Part shown: in pieces, positions 11,356 to 23,262 of the stretch
How positions within the stretch are numbered: position 1 is the stretch's first letter
Layout: the number at the start of each line of letters is the position of its first letter
From: Eublepharis macularius
Lineage: Eukaryota > Chordata > Lepidosauria > Squamata > Eublepharidae
Length of the DNA stretch: 64,000 bases
Assembly: GCF_028583425.1 (NCBI RefSeq)
Contig: NC_072800.1
Location: 10,987,001 to 11,051,000, forward strand
Reading direction: 5' to 3'
Translations under genes and position numbers: made by a program
The notes under the pieces: generated by a model
Told to the model about the DNA's origin: nothing
Database searches by the model: none
Seen by the model: only the letters and a program-made list of their open reading frames with translations

Positions 11356-14300
11356 TTAAAAACCTTCAAAAGACCATAATTGTCCCTTAACATCCCATTT
11401 CTTTTCCATATATTTTTTCAGCTTTTTCCAATCTTCCAAAAATGTTTTTGGTTCTTGATCCTTCAGGTTTCTTGTTAGTTTGTCCATTTCAGCCACGCAC
11501 AACAATTTGCTTGTCCGTTCTTCAATTTCAGGTATTTCTTCTTTGTTCCAGTATTGAGCATATAATATTCTTGCTGCTGTTATATAATATAGCAATGTCT
11601 TGTCATTTCTATTAACATCTTCTAAGTGCAAAGATAATAACAACATTTCTGGATTTTTAACAACATTATACTGGAGTATTAAAGACATCTCAGCACATAT
11701 TTTAGCCCAAAAGTCTCTAGCCTTACGGCAAGTCCACCACATATGAAATAGAGAACCTTCATGCTCCTTACATTTCCAACACTTATTAGATAGCTGCTTA
11801 TTAACTATGGCTAATTTTTTCGGTGTTAAATACCATCTATATAACATTTTATAGCCATTCTCTCTAATACTGGTACATGTTGATATTTTTAACGTATTTT
11901 TCCACAATTGTTCCCATGCTTCCATCATTATTTCATTGTTACAGTTTATTGCCCACTTTACCATTTGTACCTTGACGGTTTCATCTTCTGTGAACCATTT
12001 CAGTAACAATTTATACATTTTAGAAATTGCTTTATTACTATCTCCTAACAAAAGTTCCTCAAATTCTGAATTCTTGGTTCTAAAACCTGTCTTCCTTTGA
12101 TCTATATCAAATAGGTATTTAATTTGTCTGTATTGTAAACAACCATATTTAAATGGCAACTCCTCGTTTGGTTTGAGTTTTATCTCCTTATCTACTACTT
12201 CTGTTAAGTCCTTGAGGGTAAGCCATTCTTTTCCTTTATATTCTAGGTTTGGGTTGATCACCTCAGCTGGTATAATCCACAGTGGTTTCTTCTGATCTAT
12301 AATTTTTTTATATTTTAGCCAAGTCAACAATAAATTCCTCAGATAGTGGTGCTGAAACATTGCATCCATTTTGTACTTATCGTACCACATATACGCATGC
12401 CATCCAAAAAGTTTGTTATAGCCTTCCAAAGTTAACAATTTATGATTGGTAAAGTCGAAGATCAGGTAATTGCATTCCACCTCTTTCCTTAGCATCACAA
12501 AGTACTTTCATCTTTACTCTTGGTTTTGTCCCTGCCCACACAAATTCCGATATTTTCTTCTGCCATTTTTCAAATTGTTTTTTGTCTTTTATGATTGGTA
12601 TTGTTTGCATTAGAAACATAATTCTAGGCAACACATTCATTTTAACTGTGGCAATCCGACCAAACCACGATAAGTTTAATTTATTCCATTTTATCATATC
12701 TCTTTCCATTTGTGTCCAGAACTTTTCATAATTATTCTTGAATAGATCAATATTTTTAGCTGTGAGCTCTGTTCCCAAATATTTAGTCTTGTGTACCACT
12801 TCACAATTTGTTAATTCACTCAGTTCCTGTTGCTTCTTCTTGGTCATATTCTTGGTTATTATTTTTGACTTCTTTTTATTTATAAAAAAGCCTGCCAAAT
12901 CTCCAAATTCCTTAATTTTATGCAGTAGTCTTGGCAAAGTTTGTAGTGGATCTTCTGCTATAAACATCACATCATCTGCAAAAGCTGTCAACTTATATGA
13001 AGATCCCTTTATTTTTAATCCTTTTATGTTGTCATCTTCTCTAATCTGCCTTAATAATATTTCTAAGACCATAACAAATAACAATGGTGATAGTGGACAT
13101 CCTTGTCTTGTACCTTTCCTTATTTCAAACTTCTCTGTCAGGTCGTCATTGACACAGATTGTCGATCTTTGCTCCTTATATATTGTTTTTACTGCTTCTA
13201 TAAATTCTTTACCTAAGTCCATCTTTTCCATTGATGCGAACATAAAGTCCCAGTTCAAGTCGTCAAAGGCCTTCTCTGCGTCTGCAAAGAAAAAGCCAAC
13301 TTCTTTATCTGGTCGCTTGTCAAAATATTCAATGGCATTTATAACCACTCTCAAGTTATCTTTTAGTTGTCTGTTTGGTAGGAATCCAGCCTGGTCCTCT
13401 CCGATAAAGTCCATTAGCCATATTTTAAGTCTGTCTGCTAATATTCTTGCCAATATTTTATAGTCATTATTTATAAGTGAAATTGGTCTATAATTTTTCA
13501 CATCTGTCAAATCTTGTGATTCTTTCGACATCAGAGCAATGCTCACTTCATTCCATGTATCTGGAAGCCCTTTTCCTTGAAGTATATCATTCATTATATT
13601 TTTTAATATCAGTACTTTATCATTACTTTATAAAATTTAGCTGTGATCCCATCCGGTCCTGGTGCTTTCCCAATCTTTGCTGCTTCTATTGCTTGTATAA
13701 TTTCTTCATCTGTTATTGGAGCATTCAGTCTCTGCTTCATATTTTCTGATACCTTTGGTAAACCTGTTTTTTGTAAATATCGGTCTATTTCTTCCAAGCT
13801 TACTGCCTTCCTTTGAAATAGTTTCGCATAATATTTGTAAAAGGCACGCTTAATTGTTTGCTGGTCTTTCAATTCTTTCCCTCCTTCTATTATCTTGTTA
13901 ATAATTTTCTTCTCCTTTTTCTTCTTCAGTTGCCAGGCTAGGTACTTTCCAGGTTTGTTTGCTCCTTCAAATGACTTCTGTTTTAATACCTTTAATTTCC
14001 ATTCTAGTTCCTTGTTACTGATGGCTCTTATTTGTTCCTGCAGTATTTTGATCTCTTGTCTTACTGATTTTTTCCCAGGTTTTTTCTTTAATTCCTGTTC
14101 TTTTTTATACAATTTCTCTTGTATTTCATGCCATTTCTCTTGCTTTCTTTTCTTGTCCTTGTTATTTAGTGAAATTAAATTTCCTCTTATTACTGCCTTA
14201 TATGTATCCCATACCATCTGGATTGAAACTTCATTGTTATTATTTGTTCGAAAAAATTGCTTTGTCTCCTCTCTCAAATACTTCAAATTTTCTTGTTCTT

Positions 14301-15051
14301 GTAGTAGATCTTCGTTTATTTTCCATCTTACTTTTCTCTGACCCATTATCGCTTTCCATAGTATTGGATTATGTCTGAACTCACCCTTGGCAAAATTTCC
14401 ACTTTTTTTGTCCATAGAGCTAGTTCTTTTTATGTCCAAATCATGTCTGTTCTTGAAAATGATGAATGCCTCGCGGAGTAGTATGTAAAGTCTTTGCCTT
14501 TAGGATTTTCTTTTCTCCACACATCCTCAAGTTGTTCTTGCTGGACTAATTCAAAAAATATTTTTGGTAACTTTCCAGATTTCTTGTTACCTCCCTTTAT
14601 ATTCCTGTCTATTTGTAAGTCCACAACACCACTGAAGTCTCCAGCCATTATCATCTGGTCATATGAGTCTTGATCCAATTTGTCCATTATTTCTCTGAAA
14701 AACTGGTCTTTTGCACCATTGGGTGCATAAAGACCTATTATCAATGTTTTTTTAGCATTTACATTAATTTCCACAGCTACATACCTTCCATTCTGATCTT
14801 GAAAAATTAATTTAGAGTCTATAGCCTCTTTAATGTAGGTCACTACTCCTTTTTTCCTTTTGCTTGGACGATGTTATATATTCTTTTCCTAATTGTTTGT
14901 TTTTTAAATATTTAATGTCTTGATCCTTGATATGTGTCTCTTGTAAACAAATTATATTGCAATTTTGTTTTTTTAGGCAATGAAATATTGTTTTTCTCTT
15001 TTGGGGTGAGTTTAGTCCATTTACATTCCACGATAGTAATTTGTATTCCAT
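11356..15051 (-). pseudogene. L1 ORF2 (endonuclease and reverse transcriptase), multiply frameshifted
   Basis: Five overlapping or adjoining frames run 15051-14830, 14843-14430, 14439-13609, 13594-12440 and 12498-11356. In order they show: an APE-type endonuclease start (LLSWNVNGLNSPQKRK, CLQETHIKD); GDFSGVVD where GDFN is usual; SRTDMIW; a linker; and a reverse transcriptase with APGPDGITAKFYK, FLPNRQLKDN, EKAFDDLNW, GTRQGCPLSPLLF and the catalytic FADD. A C-terminal cysteine motif reads CWKCKEHEGSLFHMWWTC. The FADD box and the domain order place it in the L1 clade. At least four frameshifts disable it, and the Asn-to-Ser change in the endonuclease GDFN box adds to this. Confidence 0.9.
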
Positions 15052-15055
15052 TATG

Positions 15056-15869
15056 TTACATTCTTAATGGTCTGGGAAAATCCTCCGCATTTTCCTCAAA
15101 AAACTTTTCCATCAGCTCTCTTGTCTTGATAATGACTCTTAAAGCTTTAAAGTAAAAACTTAGTCGTTCTGGTATCTCCCATCTGTATCTAATGTCCTTT
15201 TCTCTTAGTTTCTGGGTCAACTCGCTATATTTTTTCCTTTCTTGGAGAATCCTTTTTGGCATCTCTTTCATTATCTTGATTCTGTTTCCCTCCACTATTA
15301 AGGGATTTTCAAAATGCCTTTTGATAATTTCCTGTTTCATTCTTTTTGTTACTAATTGCACAATAATATCTCTTGGTATCTTCTTTTGTTGTGCATAAGC
15401 TGAATTAATTCTGTATACCAGATCCATATTTGCTGTTATTTCCTGTTTCTTTGTCTAGGAATTCTGCCAGATTTTCTGTCATTTGTTCCTGTACAGTTTG
15501 TGTATCCAATTCCTGCACGCCCCGAAATCTAAGTTGCCTCTCCGTCACCTTACATTCCATCATTGCCATTCTTTCTTGCATCACTTGGTTTTCCTGCTTC
15601 ATATTCACCACTATATCCTTAGTCTTTTGCTCTACCTCTTCAACTTTGTTTTTAGTTACTTGCAATTCCTTTTTTATTCCGTCAATATTTTTTGCCAGTC
15701 CCGCTACTTCCGCCTTAATAGTACCTTTCATATCTTTTAAATCTTTTGCAAGCATTTCCTGCATTTTTTGCAGCAGCTCTTTTTGATTCTCTGTAACTTT
15801 TTTTTCTAATCCTTCAATCGCTGCATCTACTGAGGCTTGCCATTCTTTATCTGCTTTTTTTCCGGCCAT
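15056..15869 (-). pseudogene. L1 ORF1 (RNA-binding coiled-coil protein), frameshifted
   Basis: The frame from 15869 begins MAGKKADKEWQASVDAAIEG and forms a long coiled coil (EGLEKKVTENQKELLQKM; KNKVEEVEQKTKDIV). It then enters an RRM-like segment with RQLRFRGVQE. The frame is lost near 15405-15427 and resumes in another register with RDIIVQLVTKRMKQEI and PERLSFYFKALRVI. This matches the order coiled coil, RRM, C-terminal domain of L1 ORF1p, the trimeric protein that coats L1 RNA. The combined length is about 270 codons, shorter than mammalian ORF1p but in range for reptile L1. One frameshift makes it non-functional. Confidence 0.85.
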
Positions 15870-16807
15870 CGTGGGACTCGGCTTCGTGCCTCCCCACGTA
15901 TCTGCTCTTTTCCTTAAATCCGTTTTGACTTCTTTTATTCTTCTCTTCTTCCAGTATTTTTAAATGTCTCTTATTTGGCAATTAAAAATAGTTTCTCTTA
16001 ATTCCAAAATGTCGGGCGTTTTTTCTCTATGGTTTCTCTGGCACTTCTCTATGGTTACTGGCTTTGCTTCATACCTCACTTAAAATGGCGTGCTTCCTGT
16101 TCCTGTAATCCTTGTAGCCTCTCCAGTGTTTCCTTTGTTTTGCTTCCGGGTCTTCCTTCTTCCAGTTGGTCTTCTTACTTCCTGCCCTCTGCTGTCCTCT
16201 CTAGGCACCAAGTTGTCTCCTCGCCTGTTTACTTCCCGTCTCGCGATGTTTCTCCTAGTCCACACCTCCTCTCTCACGCTGGCTATCTCTCTTCTGACCG
16301 CAGTATGTATAAACAATATTTCTTTTCGCTTTTTTAGTCCTTAAAACTTCACCAGCGCCCAAAAATTTTACTCAACAATTGTTCCTTGTCGTTTACTCTG
16401 TTAAATTCTGTCCTTTTGAAATTTTTATCTTGGTCTTTTCACTGCTGTTTTAATTTACAAAGTTTGATAACGATCTTTACCTTGCGACGATTCTGCGGAT
16501 AAAGCTGTTAGTGAAGCTTGGTTTCTGACGATCTTAAGCCAATTAAATGACTCCTGAGGTACTGCAGAGATAGTAGCTCGCCCTTCTCCGAGGGGACCTC
16601 AAGGTGGTGGGGAGAATCCTTGATTCAGAACCCCCCCTCCACCGAGATCACACTCTCTCGGGGCCACGTAGTGTTCAGGACCCCCTTCTCCCTGAAGGGG
16701 GGTTGGTAGCAGGCGTTCAATCGCCTCGCTTTCCAAAAAAAACAGTGCCTCGGATAGCCCAGATCTCTAGGCTCCTTCAGCTCGCCATTAATCCCAAACC
16801 GGAAGTC
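15870..16807 (-). promoter_or_regulatory. L1 5' UTR and presumed internal promoter
   Basis: About 940 bases upstream of ORF1 up to the target-site duplication. Full-length L1 elements carry an internal RNA polymerase II promoter here. No individual binding site was identified, so the regulatory role is inferred from position only. Confidence 0.55.
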
Positions 16808-16819
16808 GTTATGTTGTAC
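16808..16819. repeat. L1 target-site duplication, 5' side
   Basis: GTTATGTTGTAC, identical to 11121-11132. It fixes the 5' boundary of the L1 at 16807 and shows the insertion was not 5'-truncated. Confidence 0.9.
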
Positions 16820-16946
16820 TGAAATGAGCCAGAGTCCTCTGTAGTTGCCTTCTCCCTCTAGCCTCTCTTTATCTTTGAATCATCAACCACTATCATTCAT
16901 GAGAAAGGGGGGGGGCACAAGTTTAGGCTGAAATGTTGGTAGTAGG

Positions 16947-17349
16947 CAGGGCTTTTTTCTGGGAAAAAAAGGTGGTGGAACTCAGTGGGTTGCCAGCACA
17001 GGGCAACTCTTGGTGGGAGGTGGTGCCCCGGTACCACATGCGCACACGCAAAGTGCGTGCATGCTCCCAGGCCCGCACAATGACATCACTTTGGGTCAGC
17101 TGGAACAAGGGGGGAGTTTTTTAAAGTTTAGATCGCCCTCAGGGAAAATGGTCACATGGCCGGTGGCCCTGCCCCCCGATCTCCAGACATAGGGGAGTTT
17201 AGATTGCCCTCTGCGCTGCTCGGCGGCATGGAGGGCACTCTAAACTCCCTCTGTCAGGAGATCAGGGGGTGGGGCCACCAGCCATGTGACCATTTTCAAG
17301 AGGTTCTGGAACTCCGTTCCCCCACGTTCCAGCTGAAAAAAAGCCCTGG
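16947..17349. mobile_element. hAT MITE, family A (CAGGGCTTTTTT ends), long form
   Basis: Begins CAGGGCTTTTTTCTGGGAAA and ends with the complement-type terminus GCTGAAAAAAAGCCCTG. The flanking 8-mers GTAGTAGG (16939-16946) and GTAGTATG (17350-17357) differ at one base. The 8-bp target duplication and the CAGGG termini are diagnostic of the hAT superfamily. The interior contains a long inverted repeat around CCAGACATAGGGGAG and GGAGATCAGGGGGTGG. It is non-coding. Confidence 0.88.
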
Positions 17350-17357
17350 TAGTATGT

Positions 17358-17723
17358 AAACTGCATGCACCCAACTGGATTCATTTATGAGGTAACTTTA
17401 TTTCCGCTTTTATTACATATTCAGCTTGACAGATAAAAGAGGTGGAGGCAAAACAATTCATTTTATTTAACAGGAAAAAATAAGGCAGTCAACAGTACGT
17501 CAGGTGTGGAATTTTTCAGCTTATAAGCGTAAAGCGATTCCATTGCAATGCAGCAGTCACAACTTCTCCTCAGCAAGTATGGAATACTTTGTAACCAGAT
17601 CCAACCATGGTAAATAAACACGGAGGAAAGATCCTTCCTTACTTTCCTGAATGAGTTGTTCGCATTTTTTTTTTAAAACTCAAGTAATTCTCCTAAGCTA
17701 GTTAGGGTATTGTCTCTTTTAAA
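17358..17723. other. Intergenic sequence, nothing recognised
   Basis: AT-rich sequence between the hAT MITE and the LINE fragment. It may belong to the 3' part of the LINE at 17724-18790 but shows no diagnostic motif. Confidence 0.3.
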
Positions 17724-18790
17724 CTACCGGTGCAGTTGCTGAATCCTTCTTTCCATAGTTTTACATTCAGAATCAAACCACTTATTTTTCTTCGTTGGCT
17801 CAGATATACTCATATGCTTGTATGGACGTAGGTAAAAAGGCTCAAATGGTGTGATAAGATCATGTAATAACTTGATAGAAGACTTGGCTGAATAAGATCT
17901 TGAAAGTTCATCCTTGATAAAACCAACTTCTGACAAATATAACATGCAGCTGACATTTCCTTCTATTTGCTGAAGAACGGCAAATTTCGTTACCTTGTTA
18001 CGGCAGTTGCTCTTGTTCACTAACTGGGAGGCGACCTTTGATAGGTGGCATCATAGAAAGAGAGAGGTGAACGATCACCATTATAAACTCGTGAACAGCT
18101 AAGCTTCTTATCATGTATAAGAATTCAAAAGCTACCAAGAAATAATCAATGACACTCGTGCCCCTGGAACGAGTGTTGGGCAATCTCCAAACACCCATTC
18201 AATATAATAGCCCCCTTGATAAAGAAAATTCAAGAAGCCTCAACCCTAATCTATTGATACCGGTGTCCCTTGAAGACTTTGCAGGCATTAAGGGAAATAA
18301 AGTATCATCAACACTGGATCCCAGCCAAGCAGCTAATAAGGCTTCATTACCTCTGCCAATTCTAGCATTAAAATCACCTGCTAGAATAACCATTGCATCT
18401 GGATAACTCTCCATTAACTCATCATATAAGCCAACTAGCATGTTCCAATTTTCATTCATGGTTACTATACTGGAAGCAGGGGGTAGTTAAATAGAAGTAA
18501 AAAAAAGAGGATAGTTGTCCAGAGTGACCAGAACAACCAAAAACTAATCACGTGCGATCAGAACTTCAATTGAAGTGATATTTAGAACAGCAGAAAGAAG
18601 ACGTGCTAATCCAGCCCTGGGTATCCATTCCTTAGTGAATGGAATATCTCCCAGGAAAGCAATTTCTTTTAAGGGCCAAGTTTCTTGGAGTAAAATAATA
18701 TCATACTGAGATAAGAATGAGCTGACATGTGGCAACTGTATTTTAGTCTTCCAACCAGCTATGTCCCAGCTCGGTATTTTATATCGATAT
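17724..18790 (-). pseudogene. LINE endonuclease fragment, non-L1
   Basis: Minus-strand pieces in several frames give DIAGWKTK near 18765, YDIILLQETWPLKE (from 18735), VILAGDFNARIGRGNE (within 18459-18199), TRSRGTSVIDYFLV (within 18198-17998) and KNKWFDSECKTMERRIQQL (within 18020-17724). These are, in order, the QETW, GDFN and SxxD motifs of an APE-type endonuclease followed by the start of the linker. The wording differs from the L1 endonuclease nearby, so it is another LINE family, not assigned here. It is broken by frameshifts and stops, and no reverse transcriptase follows within the window. Confidence 0.7.
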
Positions 18791-19131
18791 GCCTCAAGTA
18801 GTCACATGTTACCAGGCTGTTCAGTGCCAGGCACCACTGGGACAGCACTTCTACTCTTGGACCATAACGACCAAAGCCAATCAATGTTGCTCCTGAAGAG
18901 TGTGTTGATGGGGCTCGGCTTGGCTCTGCTCGCTCTTGGCTGTCGGCAGCCCACCAGGAACTTCCCCTGTAAGTTAAATGACCATCGGCCCAGCTATCCT
19001 ATATCGCCTAAGAAAAAGGAACGGCAATGTTTCTGAATAATTGTAGCCATCTCCTCAATGAGTCTCAAGTATTTGTATTACGTGAACCATTACGGTTTAT
19101 ATCATGTATTTAAAAAAATATTTTGCTAACC

Positions 19132-19350
19132 TGGGCCGATTCCAGACGGCCCTCCGCATCCCGAAACGTCGCGCGTCATTGCGCGGAAAATGCGAAATAT
19201 CGCGTTTTCTCGCGCGAGTTTTGCTCTCTCCCCCACCTGTGTAGAGAGGTGTGTAGTGTTCTTTTTGAACTACTCTTCCTGGTTAAGATTGCCTCTCTCT
19301 CCACTTGAGCATCCCCATGTAAGATGTCTTGTGTAGAGAGTCTCCCAGGC
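19132..19350. repeat. Fragments of two TIR repeats
   Basis: 19132-19232 shares CGCGTTTTCTCGCGCGAGTT with the MITE at 61863-62045 and starts with the same GGGCCG-type end. 19238-19350 shares TGTGTAGAGAG and the GCCTCTC phrase with the inverted-repeat element at 31268-31691. Both are partial. Confidence 0.5.
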
Positions 19351-19608
19351 AAAGTGCTACCCCAGAACTTGCTCACAGAAGTGACAGACACCTGATCACA
19401 GCACAGAGGCCAAGGATTGCAATAACTCGGCCCACTCAAAATGGCTTTGTTTGCCCAAGAGGCTTCGGGTGAATGAAGAACGGCATTCTGTTCAGCTCTG
19501 CATGAAAAACTGCCATAACCATTAGAAAAACAGACAGCTCAGTGGCTGTGAACACACCAGGCTAAACTTAGGAAGGTCACATAAAAATAAGACAATTATA
19601 TTAACACA

Positions 19609-19614
19609 TTTATT
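19609..19614 (-). terminator. TPPP: Candidate TPPP polyadenylation signal
   Basis: On the minus strand the sequence reads AATAAA after a stretch that looks like a mature mRNA end, and it is followed by a T-rich region within 30 bases. It lies 11 kb from the TPPP stop codon with no other gene recognised between. Closer candidates exist (for example AATAAA on the minus strand at 27360-27365), so the choice is uncertain. Confidence 0.4.
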
Positions 19615-21458
19615 GATCACTTTACCAAGTTAAAATACAATTCCATACAGTCAACTGCAATAGAGAAAGCTTGCAAGAAAGGAAAGACAAATGCCTTTTC
19701 AAGCCAGACTCTTACAGCACGATTTGGACAACAACTGGAACATTTCTAAAGAATCTGAAACGCTGACTCAACGGCAGCAGCTTCCCATCATCAAGGTCAT
19801 TTTTAAGACAAGACAGCTTGCAGAAGACTTCAACATCCAGAATACGGACACTTTTAATATTCACACTGATAAAGTGATAACATATTAAATAAGTTTCAAG
19901 CATTAATAAACTGTGTAAAAATATATTGCATATATATATATACACACACACATATATATAAATGTTTCATTTTCCTGAAAAAAAAGTCTAGTACAAACAA
20001 GTAGTTTCATTACCCCCTTTCAAGTTTTTAAAAATTTGTGTAAAGATTTAATGCTAGTTGTTTAAATTAATACAAAAATAAAAACAAGGGATCAGAATAG
20101 GTCAAGGTGCCCTAGGAACAGGCAAGCCGGGCCTTCACAGGGCCTTCTCTTTCACTGTTGTGTTAGCCAGGATACTATTGGAGCAGCCAAATATCTGGCT
20201 CCCCTTTTAATCACAAGCTTAAACCATCTGTTTTCTTTTGCTATTCAGTTAAATCCACGTTTCCCCTGGAGTTAAAAACCTAGTTTAAAATTCTCAGTTA
20301 CTAACTTGGGGGTGCAGCTGTTTGTTTTTAAAGTTAAAACATATGTAAGCTTTTCATCGTGTTAAAATCTTGATGGGGGGGAGCTTTCTCTTGGGTACGA
20401 GTTGGCAAAAGTTAATGGCAATTATGTCCCATTGAAAGCCAAGGAATTAATTTAAACTTGCATTTAAGTTTGGTGGAATGGGCAGCAGCCCAAAGGGTGC
20501 ATATTTATGGAAAAGTAAGGCCCGCTTTGCTCCCAGGGTCTTACTCCTAGACAAGCACAGGACTGAAGCTTCAGCTGGGAAGACTAACTTTGCAGATTGT
20601 GCCCACCGAGCTTGGAGCGGTCAAATGTTATGTCTTATGAGATACTTGTTTCTTCATACATAAAAGCACACTACAGCCTCCCCTTTTGGTTTTTAGACAC
20701 CTACAAAAACAGAGATGTCAAGTGAACAAGGAAACAGATAGATCCACGCCAGCTCTTGCTATCCTGCATTCCAGGAGAGATGAGATAGGCACAAGTCCCT
20801 TCTCTTCGCCATTAGTCACTGAATGATGCCATTGTGTTTCAAGGTAGCCAAAGGCAAGAGAGCAGACAGATCGTGGCATGTGCTAACACTTATGTGTGCA
20901 AGACCAAAAGAAAAAGAAGAAAAGGGGAGCCAAATCTGATGCGCTTGCTCAAAACAACTCAAGAATGAAAAAGAGGCTGAAGAATAATATGGACAAAAAT
21001 GGTCATGATGAATATGTGTCAAAAATAGTCTTCAGTATAAATATATAGTTGTCCTTTTGTGCTTAACATTGGTGGAGTAACTGAACTTTCAGCAAGGATA
21101 GGCTAATTTGCCCATCACTCCCCAGCTTTCACAGCAGAGCAATGGCTTTTGAAACTACTGACTTTCAGGGAACCCAATCCCAGCAGAGTCACCAGTCATG
21201 GAACTCCTGGGCGTGCTGTGCTTCTGGGGAATGCTCAAGTGTGGAGGGCAGGGCACTGGGCCCCACACCACAGCCTCACCTTCACTACGTGCGGTTCGGA
21301 CCATATCCAGTGCACCTGTTGCTCTGCCTTGCAAGGGTTAGAGGAGGACTGAAATTCAACAATCTTTCAGCATCATTGATTTTCTCGTGGACAGACTCCA
21401 AGGATTTTCTGGAACACCAGCTGGAAACCACTGCAGTAAAATGTATACCGATGATTGA

Positions 21459-21624
21459 GGGCCAAGCAACAAGTTGAATGGCAAGTGAATAGACTCACGT
21501 GTATTCCTCCCTGTTCATTTGCACTCCACTTGATCATGTAGTGGAGCACAAGTGAACAGGGAGGAATACACGTGAGTCTGTTCACTTGCCATTCAAGTGT
21601 CATTCATCACTTGTAGCTTGGCTC
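21459..21624. mobile_element. TIR MITE, family B, short form
   Basis: Starts GGGCCAAGCAACAAG and ends CACTTGTAGCTTGGCTC. The inner arms GGCAAGTGAATAGACTCACG and their complement pair. Left flank TGA, right flank TGG. Confidence 0.72.
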
Positions 21625-22118
21625 TGGGTACTAGAACATGTTTCCCTTATGATGCTGTGGTCTGCTGAGGCTAGGTCTAGAAATCTGGTAGTATTTTCAC
21701 GATCTGTATCTTAAAAATGGATATTCAGCTCATATCTTCACCACAGAGTGCAGTAGAGCTCCAATTAGTAACTAAGCCCAAATAAAACTTTTGCTTGAGA
21801 TAGCTGTTAAAATGGAACCAGAACTGGGCATTCCGATCATATTATTTTTGCAAAAACAAAAGAAGATGAAGTCTACCTCTCCCCCAAGTTACTGGTTCCC
21901 TATAAACTGGAAATGTAATTCCATACTGGGAGTTATATTTTTAAACCCTAAAAATGCTTTCTTACAAGAATGCACAGACGACCGTTAAGAAGTTACAAAT
22001 ACTTCATTGTCATAGGAATTCAGAGATTTGGTGCATGATCCACCAATCCTTGTGCAGGTTGAGGCAATTTCTAAAGTAACCTTTCTGCCCTACTCAAGCA
22101 AGTAGGCAGTGTTATAAT

Positions 22119-22678
22119 CTGGGCCGGCGCGCCCATTGAGGCCAGGTAGGCACTGGCCTCGGGCGCGAGGGCACTGGGGGGCGCAGGAGGGGGTATCGGG
22201 GGCGGAGGAGCGCACAGTGGAGCTGGCGTGGCTGGTTGCAGCTGCAGCCAGCCAGCCCCATGCTTCCGCCGCCGCTGCCACACACCCCAGCCGGGCGCAG
22301 CATCCGCGCACTGCCCCAGCAGCGGCTCGCAGCTTCTGCGCCTGGCTGGGGCGCGTGGTGGCTGTGGCGGAAGCACGGGGCTGGCTGGCTGGCTGCAGCA
22401 GCAGCAGCCAGCCACACCAGCTCCGCTGCACGCTCCTCCGCCCCAGCCGGGCGCAGAAGCCGTGAGCTGCTGCTTGGGCGGCGCATGGAGCAGCCTCCGC
22501 GCGTCACCCCAGCAGCAGCTTACAGCTTCTGTGCTCGGCACTCCTCCACACGCCGGCCAGCCCCCCTGTGGCGCGTGATGACGTCTGCGATGATGTCATC
22601 ACGCAGTCCGTGGAGTCCGCGCACGCAGAGCGCGCGTGCACGCCGCCGCGGGCACCAGAACCTCTGGCGCTGGCCCTG
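22119..22678. mobile_element. GC-rich hAT-type non-autonomous element
   Basis: The left end CTGGGCCGGCGC pairs with the right end GCGCTGGCCCTG. Perfect 8-bp duplications GTTATAAT lie at 22111-22118 and 22679-22686. The interior is very GC- and CpG-rich with CAGCAGC and GGCTGGCTGG runs and repeated CAGCCGGGCGCAG phrases in both orientations. All six frames are open because of composition. No transposase is encoded. The duplication defines the boundaries precisely. Confidence 0.85.
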
Positions 22679-23039
22679 GTTATAATCAGCTAGAGGAAGT
22701 GGTTAGGGAGGAAAAAGTTAAAAGGAAGTTAACGTCAGAGGTCTGTTTCCATGATTTTTTGAAAATGGTTGAGTGGATCTATGCAAGGGACACGATTACA
22801 TCACCATGCTGCTTCACCCACTGGACTCCACACACATGCTGAAACAATCCCATCACCTGTTAACAAAAGGAATCACTAACTCATATTCCCAAGTTGCCTC
22901 GTATCATATCTTCTTATCCCATGACCCTTGTTCACAAGACGGACAGCAAATCTAGCTGCTTCCCTCTGATCAAATCTGCCTCACTTTCTTCTAGGACTAT
23001 TGCCTCCCAGTCTCCAAAAATGGAAATATACTTCACCAC

Positions 23040-23262
23040 GATGGTTGTTGTGGGTTTTCCGGGCTGTACAAATGACCTGCCAACACCTTTCCACACTGTG
23101 ACACTGAGATATCTCTGTCTTTTGGTGCTACACCTCTGAAGATGCCAGCCACAGCTGCTGGCGAAACGTCAGGAACTACAATGCCAAGACCACAGCAATA
23201 CAGCCCGGAAAACCCACAACAACCATCGTTCTCCGGCCGTGAAAGCCTTCGACAATACATAT
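23040..23262. repeat. Palindromic interspersed repeat
   Basis: GATGGTTGTTGTGGGTTTTC at the left is the reverse complement of GAAAACCCACAACAACCATC near the right. It also carries GGCGAAACGTCAGGAACTAC and ends with GCCTTCGACAATACAT, an abundant lizard repeat pattern. TTCACCAC flanks both sides (23032-23039 and 23263-23270), a plausible 8-bp target duplication. Confidence 0.7.

Larger units (their letters stand above)
11133..16807 (-). mobile_element. Full-length, degenerate L1 LINE
   Basis: The element lies on the minus strand. It has a 5' UTR (16807 to 15870), ORF1 (15869-15056), ORF2 (15051-11356), a 3' UTR and a poly(A) (a T run at 11133-11142 on the plus strand). It is bracketed by the exact 12-bp duplication GTTATGTTGTAC at 11121-11132 and 16808-16819, proving insertion by target-primed reverse transcription. 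Both ORFs are broken by frameshifts, so this copy cannot move. It lies between the convergent 3' ends of CEP72 and TPPP. Confidence 0.92.

Noticed and set aside
12738..16344. Plus-strand open frames of 60-241 codons
   Set aside because: Antisense shadows of the L1 ORFs and 5' UTR; rich in Phe, Ser and Leu, with no family resemblance.
22071..22685. Several Ala/Gln/Pro-rich open frames on both strands
   Set aside because: They are an effect of the CpG- and CAG-rich hAT interior, bounded by its 8-bp duplication.
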